Source: Penium margaritaceum (taxonomy: Eukaryota; Streptophyta; Zygnematophyceae; Desmidiales; Peniaceae). Taken from it: a stretch of 32,339 nucleotides of DNA. Position numbers and translations under genes: made by a program. The stretch is taken from NCBI GenBank assembly GCA_023375785.1, contig SZWC01018936.1, forward strand, positions 22,410-54,748, read 5' to 3'. A model generated the notes under the pieces. The model worked only from the letters and a program-made list of their open reading frames with translations. It made no database searches and was not told the origin of the DNA. Shown in pieces: positions 1-10,783 of the stretch; the stretch's first letter is position 1, and each line of letters opens with the position of its first letter.

Positions 1-58
<58 letters not shown>

Positions 59-66
59 GCGCACGC
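1..66. repeat. (GCAC)n microsatellite at window start
   Basis: Uninterrupted GCAC tetranucleotides fill roughly the first 57 bases, then decay into GCGC/GCCC variants. Alternating purine-pyrimidine tracts like this can adopt Z-DNA and often end contigs. Nothing suggests a gene. Confidence 0.95.
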
Positions 67-977
67 CCACCTGCCTGCCTGCATGCATGCGCGCACGCCC
101 ACTCCCCTGCCCGCACGGATGCATGCACGAACAAGAGACTAAAGGGCTCTCTTGTGTGCTCATCAATGGGAGGGATAGGCAGAAGCATGTGTGAGCCATG
201 CATGTTAGTGCCAGTCTACTCACCCGGTAGCTGCTCCTCCACAGCCACGACTTCGACGCCGCCCACCGCCATTGCGCACGGCCGCAACACCGCACGCCCA
301 CTCCGACCACCGCTCACACCAGTGCTGCTGCAGACACTCCTCACACCAATGACCTGCCCCCTACGCCGCGTCGAGCCCTGGCACACGAATCGCCACAGCC
401 CACCTGCACAGCGCGCTTCGCCTGCCGACTTTGAAGGGCAATGGGATCTGCCGGCTGTTCCGCCTCCTCCTGTGCTTTGTGAACCTGCTGATAGGGATAG
501 GGGCCGCACCCCACCTGCACAAGTCAGGCTGCTGCTGCTGCTGCTGGCGATGGTGCTGCTTGACCTGCTGCTAACAACCAGCCCTGGCAGACCTCCCCTC
601 AGGCCTTCCCGCAGACTACGTCTTCTGAGCACAACGGCAGCACCACTGCCGACACCACCAGCAGCAGCAGCAACAGCAGCAGGCCTCCAGGAGAGAGGAG
701 AAGGGAGAGGGGAGTGTGGCAACCGGCCGGCCAGGCACGTGGAGTTGCAGGTGGAGGTGCTGCCGGTGGAGGTGCGCAGACCCTGCCACAGACGCACAGG
801 GGACCTTGCCAGAGTCATCACACCGGCATGCACTATTCTTCTCTCGCCCTCACACTCTCGACTTTTGCTCCTCTCGTCTTCTCTGTTGCACCTGCCGCTG
901 CTGCAAGTGGGTTGCTTTCCTCCCGACGCATACAAACTTCGTGGCCACAAATCCTGCTTGTCCCTCTTTCTGCCTCT
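67..977. other. Gene-free, CTG/CAG-rich low-complexity stretch
   Basis: This interval contains short CTG runs (about 529-545), CAG runs (about 659-682) and C-rich sequence. Long open frames cross it on both strands, but they have skewed composition and run straight into the TCC tract in several frames at once, which is what low-complexity DNA produces. I see no domain, promoter or RNA gene. Confidence 0.6.
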
Positions 978-1365
978 CTCCTCCTCCTCCTCCTCCTCCT
1001 CCTCCTCCTCCTCCTCCTCCTCCTCCTCCTCCTCCTCCTCCTCCTCCTCCTCCTCCTCCTCCTCCTCCTCCTCCTCCTCCTCCTCCTCCTCCTCCTCCTC
1101 CTCCTCCTCCTCCTCCTCCTCCTCCTCCTCCTCCTCCTCCTCCTCCTCCTCCTCCTCCTCCTCCTCCTCCTCCTCCTCCTCCTCCTCCTCCTCCTCCTCC
1201 TCCTCCTCCTCCTCCTCCTCCTCCTCCTCCTCCTCCTCCTCCTCCTCCTCCTCCTCCTCCTCCTCCTCCTCCTCCTCCTCCTCCTCCTCCTCCTCCTCCT
1301 CCTCCTCCTCCTCCTCCTCCTCCTCCTCCTCCTCCTCCTCCTCCTCCTCCTCCTCCTCCTCCTCC
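978..1365. repeat. Pure (TCC)n / (GGA)n trinucleotide tract, about 129 units
   Basis: A perfect CTC/TCC repeat runs for 388 bases without a visible interruption, then shifts to CCACCACCACC. All frames through it are open and would encode homopolymers (Ser, Leu, Pro; Glu and Gly on the other strand). The homopurine-homopyrimidine strand asymmetry makes it a candidate for intramolecular triplex formation. The assembled length may not equal the true length. Confidence 0.97.
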
Positions 1366-1718
1366 ACCACCACCTTCGCTCCCTCCTCCCAGCGCCGACT
1401 TAGCTACCTCGCCCGCCCTCTGCGAGTCCTCCTGCTGCTGATTCGCAGAATTCCGCACCTGCCCGGCTGAAGAGCACATCCAGCAGGCTGTGTAGGACGT
1501 TACCCAGCTGCGACGCCTAAACCCCTGCTGCACGGCAGCAACTCACACTTGCTCTGTTGCCGCTGAGAGCAGCAGCACGAACGGAAGTGCGACGGCATGC
1601 GCAGACAATGAGTTTGCGTCTCCATCGGTAGGACGAAGCGCATGGATGACCATTCAGAAACGGGATTTTTGCACGTCGCCGTAGCCGACTCGAAAGTTTT
1701 CGACTTTCGCGGGCACGT
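1366..1718. other. Gene-free flank of the gypsy element
   Basis: No coding signal is recognised. A short perfect hairpin (CGAAAG ... CTTTCG, about 1691-1709) lies just before the LTR. The five bases before the LTR (CACGT, 1714-1718) share only the first three bases with those after the 3' LTR (CACAA, 15604-15608), so any target duplication has decayed. Confidence 0.5.
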
Positions 1719-2234
1719 TGTTCCGTACCAGACGTCCATAAGTCCCTAAACCTTCAGAAAGGGCAATTCTATCACTAGAAGAATAGTCCAGCGCACATCG
1801 AAACCCCGATATTGACAAGGGCAATTTTCCCAGCGATTCCTTGTCACACTTTCTGACAACATCGACCATTTTTGACAAACATCGACAGAAGTGTCACGAC
1901 CTTTCGGTTGACTTCTCGACGCATCGAGCTTTATCGAGATTTACAAAGATCCATCTCGCATCGTCGTAGTCAATCTTCAAAGCCTCCAGATTCATTCAAG
2001 AAGCTTCTCGATCCGACTACTCACGACGCGACTCCACACGAGTTGCTCGACGATCGACCCAATGACTCCGTCTACGCCTCATTTGTAACTCGCCACTTGT
2101 ATATATGTGTTCAGTCATTTTGACACTTGTCATCACACTACACCTAACAATAATTAAAAATTGATCAAGTTTCCCAAATTCTCAAACAGTGTTGTGCACC
2201 ACAATTCACCATCGATGCTCTGTTCGGCATAACA
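1719..2234 (+). repeat. 5' LTR of gypsy chromovirus
   Basis: This 516-bp LTR begins TG and ends CA. It aligns along its length with 15048-15603. Shared blocks include the CGTACCAGACGT start, the ACATCGACAGAA block, the CTCGACGATCGACC block and the GTTCGGCATAACA end. A TATATAT motif at 2100-2106, matched by TATACAT at 15459-15465 in the other LTR, is the likely core promoter. Confidence 0.9.
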
Positions 2235-2236
2235 CT

Positions 2237-2248
2237 TAGTATCATAGC
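2237..2248 (+). promoter_or_regulatory. Primer binding site, tRNA-iMet 3' end (degenerate)
   Basis: TAGTATCATAGC lies two bases after the LTR and matches 10 of 12 positions of the standard plant site TGGTATCAGAGC, the complement of the 3' end of initiator methionine tRNA. The two changes fit the general decay of the element. Confidence 0.75.
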
Positions 2249-2415
2249 GGAACAGTGCTAGACAGGCATATGATTGTTTACTTATCTCGGGGACTACCTC
2301 GCACAAGGAGACGAACCATCTCGCACGTCAAGACTTCGCAGACTTCGGGACGATGATGTGAAGGGAGCGAGCGCACCCGACGACCAACAACGGTTCCTCT
2401 GCGATAACTTCGATA

Positions 2416-3532
2416 ATGGAGGGGCAGAACATGAGTATGCACACGAACCTTGGAGCAGCGGCGAATGCTAGCGTGGCAGGCTATACGGCAGCTCGGTCAA
2501 TCCTGACAGCTACAACGGCTAGTCCGACCACAAATCTGACAATGGTAAACCAGTCGTCCCTACTAACAGTCTTAACGTCTATAGCAGGGACGGCAGGTGG
2601 CACCGGACAACAAGCCTTGATGAACAAGGAATTGGTGAACCGTATCTCCACACTCAAGGGAATCAACAGTCATTTGCTAAAAAAACTCAACGTCGCGATG
2701 AAGGCTCTTCACAACGCAATTGCACGAGAGGTGGTGCTCATCGAGACAAATACCCAACTCTTGAACAAACCCAAGTCTCGTCCGGCCCCTCCTAAACCGC
2801 TCGATCCTACAAAGTCTCAAGGAACAACGATTCGGATGTGGCTAAAGAGCATGGATGTGTACTTCACCGTTGTTGCGTCAACAACGACCGGAAGAAAATT
2901 GACCTCGCAGTCGCGCTTCTACATGACAAAGCATTGAGTTGGTGGTCCGACCTAAAGGCCACCCAATGATAGCAGGAGACCAACAAGGTCTCATCAACGA
3001 CTAACGATGCCTGTCTCGCATCGTCAACTGCAAGCATTCCAGCTTTGGATCAGGTCAAGCAACTATGGTAAGACGTGGTGACAAGAGCAAGTTATCACCC
3101 GTGATGCTTATACGCTTAGGACAGCTGAAGGAAAAATCTGACATTTGGTACAGACTCTAGCGCCTCCATCAACAGTCGCGTTTGACAAAGTTCACGTGGA
3201 GTTTCCGCGAAATAATCACCAATGCAGAAATCACCCCGGACAAACTCTGTTTTCATTATAATAACGATGTCAACCTGGACATCCGGCAAGCAGTCACCAT
3301 CTTCGTCATCCCAAATGACTTACCTCGGATGATCGCAGTAGCAGATTGGATCGACAGTGCCAACTACACCGCAGGGATCCAGGAAACTTACGATTGGCAA
3401 CCTCCCAACCACAACTGTCGTAGGAACAGAAGAAACCAGTCGGGGGACTCCTCGACTCCAACGGAAGTGGATGCCATTGACCAAAAAGACACACACACCT
3501 GCTACAACTGTGGAAAATTCGGGCATATCGCT
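2416..3532 (+). pseudogene. gag: Gypsy gag, N-terminal and central part, broken
   Basis: This is the capsid/nucleocapsid precursor of the chromovirus, which would package element RNA in cytoplasmic particles. The frame opens at ATG 2416, has a coiled-coil-like stretch around codons 75-110, and then a capsid-like segment (a Trp/Met-rich helix, WLKSMDVYF). Near 2875 the frame shifts: the capsid sequence (LLHDKALSWWSDLKAT) continues in another frame, followed by stops around 2967-2972. A later piece, 3182-3532, carries the remaining capsid and the start of a CX2CX4HX4C zinc knuckle (CYNCGKFGHIA). At that point the nested copia element begins, and the knuckle resumes at 11545. Family assignment rests on position and the knuckle; the N-terminus is unfamiliar. 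Confidence 0.8.
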
Positions 3533-4277
3533 TGTATCAAGAAAAAATATAACATTGATGGGTGAAAGTACACTTGGACACGAGATTTAGTACACACAAC
3601 TAGTTAGCATGTACTCATACACATACATCACATGGAGAAGTATGTACAAGGATCCGAATCCACACACCTGACTCACACTAAGTCTGGAAACGATACGCAT
3701 AGGAGTAGTAGGTGTTGTAGCTGTACAAGCTGAGTAGCGCACCAAGTGCTAGAGACAGCACTTGGATGTAGCTTGAGCCACAGGGCGTCCACCCTGGATG
3801 CCTTCTCGTTGAGGAAGCTGAGTGACGATGAGTGGTGTACACTATACAATGTCCAAGTGCTAGAGGTAGCACTTGGAGATCTGGACAGAAGGGCTTGGAG
3901 TGCCTAATGGTCGATTGCTTGTGATGACAACTGAAGGCATACTGATGAAGCGACTTGATGATACTTTAAGTATTCTTAAGGTAGGTGCCGTATTTGATGC
4001 TCCTGGACGGGAGGCTACAAGGCGTTGCATAGCCTCCTGGGTGGTTGCATAACCACCTGGGTAGTTGCATAACCCTCCAAGCCAGCTCAAGGTCATCTGG
4101 GAAGATGAAGGGTCACCAGTTAGCTAAAGGGTCACTGGCACTTGAAGGGTCACAAGCTACCACTTGGTAGCATTCATCTCTTATGAGGATATGAACTTGA
4201 AACCTTAAAAAAGTTCCCTGTAGTATTTTAGGCCTTTTTAAGGAGAGCCCGACCAATGAGACCAGTAAATCTCAACA
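3533..4277 (-). repeat. 3' LTR of nested copia element
   Basis: This 745-bp repeat aligns with 10784-11541. On the - strand it starts TGTTGAGATTTAC directly after the PPT and ends ...TTGATACA. Long conserved blocks include the segment around ACTTGGACACGAGATTTAG and the TGGATGCCTTCTC block. It contains three 20-bp tandem units (see 4024-4083). Confidence 0.9.
4024..4083. repeat. 20-bp tandem repeat in LTR, 3 copies
   Basis: GTTGCATA-type units begin at 4024, 4044 and 4064 with an exact 20-bp period. The core GGTTGCATAACC has complementary ends (GGTT/AACC). The partner LTR has four units at the equivalent place. Confidence 0.9.
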
Positions 4278-4290
4278 CCCCCCCTCTATC
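4278..4290 (-). promoter_or_regulatory. Polypurine tract of nested copia
   Basis: On the - strand GATAGAGGGGGGG immediately precedes the LTR start TGTTGAG, as expected for the plus-strand priming site. Confidence 0.85.
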
Positions 4291-5560
4291 ACTCGAAGAT
4301 GATTGGGTAATTCAATGGTGGAGGATATTGAGGATCTTCATTTTTGGTGGAGATGAGGAGGTTGTGGAGATGGAAGTGGTTGTGGGAAGGCGAGATGGAG
4401 GAGGTGAGGAGAGTTGGTCGGGAGGACAGGAGGATGAGGAGGTCTAGAACACCTTGATTGGATATGGTGGAGGACTGTCCCACTAGACAATCACTCCGGA
4501 AGGGGTGGAGTTGGGGCTGTGCGGATCTTTGGCATAAGAAGTGTCGATTCTGGAGGAGGAGGGCATTTTTGGAGTCTCCACAGAAGAAGAAGCATGATTT
4601 ATGTCCAAAGTCATAAATTGCGTAGTGCATGCTGATGGTCGTGAAATTAGGGCCTTGTAGCCTCCAGCAATGTGCGCTAAAAGGTGTGAAGCAAGAGGGG
4701 GTGAGAAAACTGGTTGTCCTCCTCTCGCTTTGTAGCTTGAGCGGATACAATGACCCTCGTAACATCCGTTGGAACTGCGACGTTTGTAGTTTCCTCAAAA
4801 GCTATGAGAGGGGTTACGCGATGGTCGAGTGACAAAGCGACCATCCACGAGCCATCAAGTGGTCGCGAGCCATCCGTCGGTGGACCAGGGCTATGGATCG
4901 CGGGAGGCGAGCTCGCAAGCGGTCGCTCGCGGCCGCTGGATCCGCCACCGCTTTTCCGCGGTGGATTGTGCGATCCGACCCGCCGGTTAGATATTCCTAG
5001 ACCGCGTCATGAGCAATTTTGACGACTTTTTCAGACTCACTCACCAGCGATGTTGCCAGAAACTCCCCAAGCAGTCTCTTTGAAGTTGAAACGTCACCAG
5101 TTAGGTGGAACACTACCTCAAGTGGTTTTTCTAGGTGCATTTTGGTAGGAGGTGGCTAGGAATTGGTAGCAACCTTCAAACGGCAACCATAGGAGTACCC
5201 CTTCAACTTGTGAGACACCAAGAGACTCAGTTCAAGATCACAACTCCACCATAAATGCCAAGAATTGTGGCTTAGTTGTCTTGTCTCCCCACAAAGCCAC
5301 TTTCAGCTGTGATATCAACTTTTGCGTATTGAATTCCCATAGTGTGGTTTTCTCGTGCTGAAGTCATGTCAGAATGGGGTGTCCAATGTCATTCAAGGAT
5401 GGAGCAAAAAATCCCTCTCATGAGGGGCGTCGTGTTTGCCCACGACTCGAGATTCCAAGTTTGGAGGAGGCGATCCACACGCGTGGTCATCCAACATATG
5501 AGTTCGGGATCCCAAATGTAGGGTACGGGTCACTTCAGATGTATATGCAGAGTGTAATGG
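4291..5560 (-). other. Unexplained 1.3-kb segment between pol and the PPT of nested copia
   Basis: Most copia elements end pol shortly before the PPT; here about 1.27 kb intervenes. It contains one open frame of 169 codons on the - strand (4798 to 4289, Ser/Leu/His-rich, overlapping the PPT) and a GC-rich block at 4815-5025. I recognise no domain in either. It could be an added third ORF, captured host sequence or a later small insertion. Confidence 0.4.
4815..5025. other. GC-rich block inside AT-richer copia tail
   Basis: Composition jumps to clearly GC-rich relative to both sides, with repeated short words (GCGACCATCC, GGTCGCGAGCCATCC, GGTCGCTCGCGG). No terminal inverted repeats or flanking duplication could be made out. 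It may be a small inserted element or captured sequence. Confidence 0.4.
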
Positions 5561-6250
5561 AGGTGAGTGTTCCTTCTCCACGAAGCGTGGTTTGCCAGAT
5601 ATAGAGAGCGTATTTTTCTACGTTGACGCTTTTTGTGAGAAAATCTACTACTTGTATTTCTCCACAAATGAAGAGCAGATTGACGGTACCAACAAGGACC
5701 TTTGAGCAGATCTAGTGTCCCTTGATGCTAATGTGTTTGGTGAGACCATTGAACTATGTTGAGTTGGCAAGGTTGATTGTAGAATGATTGACCATGAACA
5801 GAGACACATGTTCCTTTTGCAGAGAACCAACATCTTTGAGGAGGTTTCATAGATAGGTGATTTCCTGCGTCGCTTTTGTGGCAGTCACATACTTTGTCTC
5901 CATGCTGTTGAGTGTGACGTGAGTCTACTTCTTGTTGGGCTAAGAGATCGTCATACCTCTGAGCAGGCAAATGTAGCCTGTAATGTAGCAATGATCATCA
6001 AGCTGACCAGCAAAGACAGCGTCACTATAACACTACAGTTGTAGAGAAGTGTCAGTGTCGTAAACAAACTGCAACGCTTTGAAGTATCATAGAGCACGAT
6101 TCAACTCTTTGCACATTCTCTGGGGAAGAGTCTTGCTGTAGGAAGCCAGACGTCAGACTTTAAACTATAGACCGGGTCGAATACAGCTTGTTCAGTACAT
6201 GAGGGATCCGACGTGTAACATATAGGAAGGTTCATCTAGAGGATCTTGAT
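5560..6250 (-). pseudogene. pol: Copia RNase H, broken
   Basis: RNase H degrades the RNA strand of the RNA-DNA hybrid during reverse transcription. On the - strand from about 6045 the frame reads YSDA, FAGQLDDH, ITGYICLLRG, then the conserved helix VTATKATQEITYL, and near 5625 the C-terminal signature VVDFLTKSVNVEKYALY. The first acidic residue (SDA) is kept. In-frame TAG codons fall at the Trp of the usual SW pair and at the Gln of the usual KKQ, and a TGA falls in the helix. The segment closes the copia polyprotein after RT. Confidence 0.8.
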
Positions 6251-7340
6251 CACTTTCTTGTGGTGGAAATGGTTGGAGTGACTGTGGAGTATTGTAGAAC
6301 ATTGAGCCATGTCGAAATGTTTCACGATTTTCTCGGCAAAATTTTGCTACCCGAGGCTCATGGTCTGTGCTCCGCTATGACAATCAATGTTCATGTCAAG
6401 GAAAAAACTCACGTCTGGCATGACTTTGATCTTAACTGCTGCTTCCATTGCCTTTGCTGTTGCTGTTGTAAGGTCTTTGATGTATCCAATGATGAGGATG
6501 TTGTTGACATAGATGAGGGCATGGCAATCTGGTGATAATGTCGATGAGTCTTGATGTAGAAAAAAACGGTGGTTATAGGATGAAGTAANCTCATGGTCTG
6601 TGCTCCGCTATGACAATCAATGTTCATGTCAAGGAAAAAACTCACGTCTGGCATGACTTTGATCTTAACTGCTGCTTCCATTGCCTTTGCTGTTGCTGTT
6701 GTAAGGTCTTTGATGTATCCAATGATGAGGATGTTGTTGACATAGATGAGGGCATGGCAATCTGGTGATAATGTCGATGAGTCTTGATGTAGAAAAAAAC
6801 GGTGGTTATAGGATGAAGTAGTGAAGTTGAGGTTGTTGAGGATGGTTTGTAGTTTTTGGTACCAAAAGAGGGGACTTTGTTTAAGCCCGTAAAGGCTTTT
6901 ACACGAGCTTGCAAACTCGCGTAGTGCCATCGTCATATCCCTCTGGCTGCTTCGAGTACATTATTGTGTCCATCTCGCCATTGAGAAATGCGTTGTTGAC
7001 GTTGAGTTGTAGAATCTCACAATCATTCACTATTGTGAGGGATAGTATCATTCACACTTGAGTGCAGCGGCTCACTGGAGCGTAGGTCTCAAAGGGGTCT
7101 TTCCCGTGTATTTGCGTGAATGCTTTAGCATTGAGGCGGGCTTTGAACTTTTTGAGGCGACCGTTTGCTTTGGTCTTCACACGGACGACCCTCTTTACTC
7201 CAATAGTCCACTGTCCAGGAAGGCGTTTGACAAGTTATCATGTCCCCTGGGTGATGAGACTATTATGTTCAGCGTCAAGTGCTTGCTTCCAACTTGTTGC
7301 ATGAGGACTGGACAGGGATTCGGTGATTTTGGAGGGTTCC
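6250..7340 (-). pseudogene. pol: Copia reverse transcriptase, broken and containing an assembly gap
   Basis: From about 7300 downward the - strand reads GQWTIGVKRVVRVKTKANGR, then FTQIHGKDPFETYAPVSR, then KSLYGLKQSPLFWYQKLQ and ALIYVNNILIIG, which are the ordered blocks of a copia-type RT (RVT_2). The active-site box that should be YVDD reads YVNN, so both catalytic Asp are lost; each change is G-to-A on the coding strand after a C (a CG site). The coding frame is further confused by the duplicated block and N at 6357-6820. Not functional. Confidence 0.88.
6357..6820. repeat. Exact 231-bp tandem duplication separated by an N
   Basis: Bases 6357-6587 recur as 6590-6820 with no mismatch that I can see, offset 233, with A at 6588 and a single N at 6589 between them. 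Perfect identity in an element that is otherwise heavily mutated, with an N exactly at the joint, points to two overlapping contig ends laid side by side and not to a biological duplication. Confidence 0.93.
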
Positions 7341-8749
7341 AGATGTAGGTCCTTTATCGTTGTCAAAGCGGTGAGTGTGTTGGTAAGAAAACAAGAGTGA
7401 AAATTTTCTTCCTCTTGATGGATGGTGCATGTCGTAAGAGATGTTTTTGGTGCTATTAAGTTGTTGTCTGCGAGCTATTACTACATGAGGTTTAGGAAGT
7501 ACCCGAGCTCCGAATTGTGCTGGACGGTGGAAGATTCTTGGAGCCCCCTCCCATCGCTCTCATCCTTGGCCTCCTTGAACAGAGGAGCCTACACTTGCTG
7601 GTCTCCTTCATCAGGTTGTTTGTTGAGTGCAAGGCAATGGTTTTCATCGTGCATTGTGATGGTTTCTTTTGCCTTCACATTCTAATCAAGCAGTTGTTGC
7701 AACTCTATCTCAGTGAGTTCTTGCTTCTCCACCTTTGCTTTTCATGCAGAGCATTTGTCTCTGACGTTCTTACTTTTGTCCCTGTCCAAGTCTTGTAAGT
7801 GATATTCTCGTAGCAGACGGCATTGCCATTGTTGATGCAGCGGCGGGTTGTGATGTTGTAGAAGATCCATGCCTTTGCATTTTGCTTCGACCGATGTAGA
7901 TTCCCCATGCGGCCTTGTCATCAAGTTAACGCCACCGTTCTTTAGAAACGTGGTAGAGTGCCATGGAACTGAAAGTGCAAAGGCTACTGATGTGAGGCCT
8001 TCTGTTATGCCAAGCTACGTATGGAGTTGTTGTTTTTGGAAGACTCATTGTTAATAGTCACATTTTGTCCCAAATTGCTTGTTAGAGTGCTACTGGTCAC
8101 TACAAATCTTAAAGTTGTGCTGAGAGTAGCATGGCCTTCAGCATCTCCTACAGCGTACAATTGTACGTTCTTCTATACCGTTCTCTTACAAAGTACGGGG
8201 TGTCAGTTTTTGTTCTTTGATGCCTTGCTCCTTGAGTAGAGTGAGAAAGTCATTGCTCGTGAACTCACCAGTATTGTCTAAGCAGAGAATCTACAGCTTG
8301 GTCATGGCTTTGCATTCCATTTATGAGAACCGCTCGCGGAACGTCTCGAGAAAAGCGTCACAGCTGATGAGAGGGTATGGCCAAATGTACTTGGTGGAAT
8401 CCTCAACAAAGACTGAAAATTACTTGTGTCCAGTTGAGGATTTGGTGAAGGGTCCACAGATGTCCATGTGGACCAGGTGTAGCTTGCCTGAAACGTCATT
8501 TTTTCTTGCTGGAGGGAAGGGTTGGCGTGCTAATTTTGACTTGACACAAGGTCCACATGGGTGACCTTGGTCCTCCTTGATGATGGTAAGGCCATCAACG
8601 AGGTTGTTGGAAGTGGTAGTTGGAGCTGATGATCGTTGACGTGGCCAGCGTTCCGGTGCTGTGGACTTTCGTGGTGAAAGGCTGACAACTATTGCGATTG
8701 ACTATTGGAGATGATGAGGGTAAAGCTGAAGCTTGATCATGCAATTGCT
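7341..8749 (-). pseudogene. pol: Copia integrase, broken
   Basis: Integrase joins element cDNA to the chromosome. From about 8565 the - strand reads HPCGPCVKSKLARQPF (the end of the HHCC zinc-binding region) and then LHLVHMDICGPF, the first catalytic Asp of the core. A tract matching the middle of the core follows around 8380-8440. Several stops follow, and I could not place the second Asp or the Glu with confidence. The left end, where integrase passes into RT, is approximate. Confidence 0.75.
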
Positions 8750-9090
8750 CTACAATTCTCCTTGTGCAATGAGCTCTCTTGTGACCGTGCTTACATAGAG
8801 CTCCATATCTTTTCTGGTGAAACGTAGTTCCTTCATCATCAATTTACCCATGGAGATGGGGTTTGCGGAGATACAAGGGACATAAAGCACATCATTGATG
8901 GTGACGTCCATGTTTTTGCGAGCACGAGCTTTGAGATTTTCGATGTCGTTGAAGGGAAGTTCCGCCATGTTCCCCACCATCACTAAATTTTTTGTTGGGT
9001 ATGGTCTGAGGTTGTGTAGGTTGCTAGAGTTGTAGGTGATGTGTTCATTGCTTCTGCTATCCAAGTAGAAGATATCTGAGTATCGTAGAA
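8750..9090 (-). pseudogene. pol: Copia retropepsin, altered active site
   Basis: The aspartic protease of the polyprotein. A frame open from about 9090 to 8750 reads FYLDSRSNEHI where the family has a D-S/T-G-A box, so the Asp remains but the Gly is Arg. Downstream come the beta-strand block VTINDVLYVPCISANPISM, which is the usual copia sequence before the pre-integrase domain. The loss of Gly should abolish activity. Confidence 0.8.
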
Positions 9091-9309
9091 GTTACTTGTT
9101 TTCAACTGCATAAAGGTTTGTGAAGCAGAAGAAGCCATACTTATATCCTACTTCATCTTCTACCTCCTTGGTGTTAGTGGGATTGTCTTCATCCTTCTGC
9201 TCCTCCGTCTGCTGCTCTCCTTGCTGATGACTTGGAGAGCTTGTTGTTGTTTGGTTGGTGCCCCTTGTTGCGGCAGTATAGGCCTTAATGGTCTGATTTT
9301 GTCTCTTTC

Positions 9310-10724
9310 CTACTGATGTCGTTGTCGCATCCAGCAATCTTTCTCAATGTTTCCCTTTCTGCTATAGAATTTGCACGTGATTGCAGGACGTTGCCTGGAG
9401 ATTTGGGGGTTGGAGATGAGGGATGCAGTATCTGGTGACATTCACTAGGGGATTGATGATGACATCCTTCTTTGGCTCGGGGTGCACAATGGTGAAATGA
9501 TGGCGACGAGCTATTAGTGGAGAACAAAATGTCCTATGGTTGTGAGGAAATCTTGGATTCACGGTGAGCAAGGTTAAAGAGTACTTTCTCATGGTGTTGT
9601 TCCAAGTGCTTGTCACATTGCTTTTGAAGTAGCATCATGCAGACAAAGATTTTGCTGAGGAGGTGAGGTTGTGTGTAGCCAAGAATGCGGTTGACATCTC
9701 TCCATTCGTCTCCAGGGCCATTCATGATGTACGATACAAGGAGGGCTTCTGGAAGTGGTGAGTCTGTGGCAGCGAGCTGGTCATGGATATCCTTTGCTCA
9801 GATAATGTAGAATTAGATAGTGCCATTGAACTAGCTTGTGTGGACATGAGAGATTTCAATAAGGAGGTAAGATTTTTGGTTGGAGTCGTTGGCCTGGTAC
9901 TACTGCTTGAGGAACTACCATGCTTAGTAGGTAGGTTCATTTGTGTCTTTGTACATCAGTTGGAGAGCTTGTTGGATAGGTGGAACCACGCTTTTGAGGA
10001 GGAATGAGTATGCCATGAAGCTGTAGTAGTTGAATTGTTCGAGGAAATCTGGTGGGGTGTCGGGGGCTGGGGGTCTACATTGCCTGTTGAAGAAGTGCCA
10101 CAACTTGTGTGGACGGGTTGCTGCTTCAAAGTTGAATGCCTAGTGGGAGAATTCTTCACCGTTGAACTTCTTTGTGCTGGTTTTGTCTGCTTCCTGGGTG
10201 TTCGAGATGGCTGGCATGCTCACTAGGTCTGGAGAATACACAGTCGGAGGCAAGAGTTTTATCCTCTAGCAACTACAAACGCGTTGACTAATGCAGGCTC
10301 AGCTGCTAGAGGATGGACTGTTGAATGATGAACTGTTGCAAGATGAGCCGCTGGAATTGGGGTTTGGTGGAGATGTTGCTTGTGCTTACTGTTGCATCAG
10401 GTTATTGATGCGAGCTTGAGCCTCTTCCTATAGCTGAGAGACCATCTGGTTTGCCCGTTGCCGAGTTACAGTCAGGTTCTCTTCGACTTGTTGACGTCAC
10501 AGACTCCAATGCTCTCTGTGCATGTCTGCTTCCTGCATCTAACGGTTGAACTAGTTTTGAAGTTGGGTAGTATGAGCCTAAAACTTTTGGCAGAGTAGGT
10601 TCATTTGCTTAGCATACAATGTGGCGTGTGTAGAAATTTTTGCCTACTGCTGCTCTTGACCATGTTGTATTCATTGCATGAATGCCGGCTACTCTAGGCA
10701 GTAAAAGTCCTCCACTTTTTCCAT
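9310..10724 (-). pseudogene. gag: Copia gag, broken
   Basis: An ATG at 10724 on the - strand, 49 bases downstream of the PBS, starts MEKVEDFY and a Gln-rich helical N-terminus (about 120 codons). A capsid domain of the UBN2 type follows (FNFEAATRPHKLWHFF; later NRILGYTQPHLLSKIF and HLEQHHEKVLFNLAH, near 9670-9560). At about 9370-9330 lies a zinc knuckle with the second Cys as Tyr and the His as Asn (CKFY...GNIEKDC). In the first 117 codons I count nine in-frame stops: six TAG, two TGA, one TAA, most in Gln-rich context. Frameshifts occur further down. Confidence 0.82.
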
Positions 10725-10772
10725 GGTGCTTGCGTTTCTTGTGTCTGTTCATGGTCACACGCCATCACTCTC

Positions 10773-10783
10773 CTCTGATACCA
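10773..10783 (-). promoter_or_regulatory. Primer binding site, tRNA-iMet 3' end
   Basis: On the - strand TGGTATCAGAG begins directly after the LTR end TTGACA. This is the canonical site complementary to the 3' end of initiator methionine tRNA. Confidence 0.92.

Noticed and set aside
154..1533. Long open frames on both strands, 227-438 codons, through the TCC tract
   Set aside because: They encode homopolymers of Ser, Leu, Pro, Glu or Gly and coexist in five frames; a repeat without stop codons explains them all.
6409..6936. A 175-codon RT frame with a repeated segment, at first taken for an RT with duplicated active site
   Set aside because: The duplication has an N at its joint and is base-perfect, so it is read as an assembly error.
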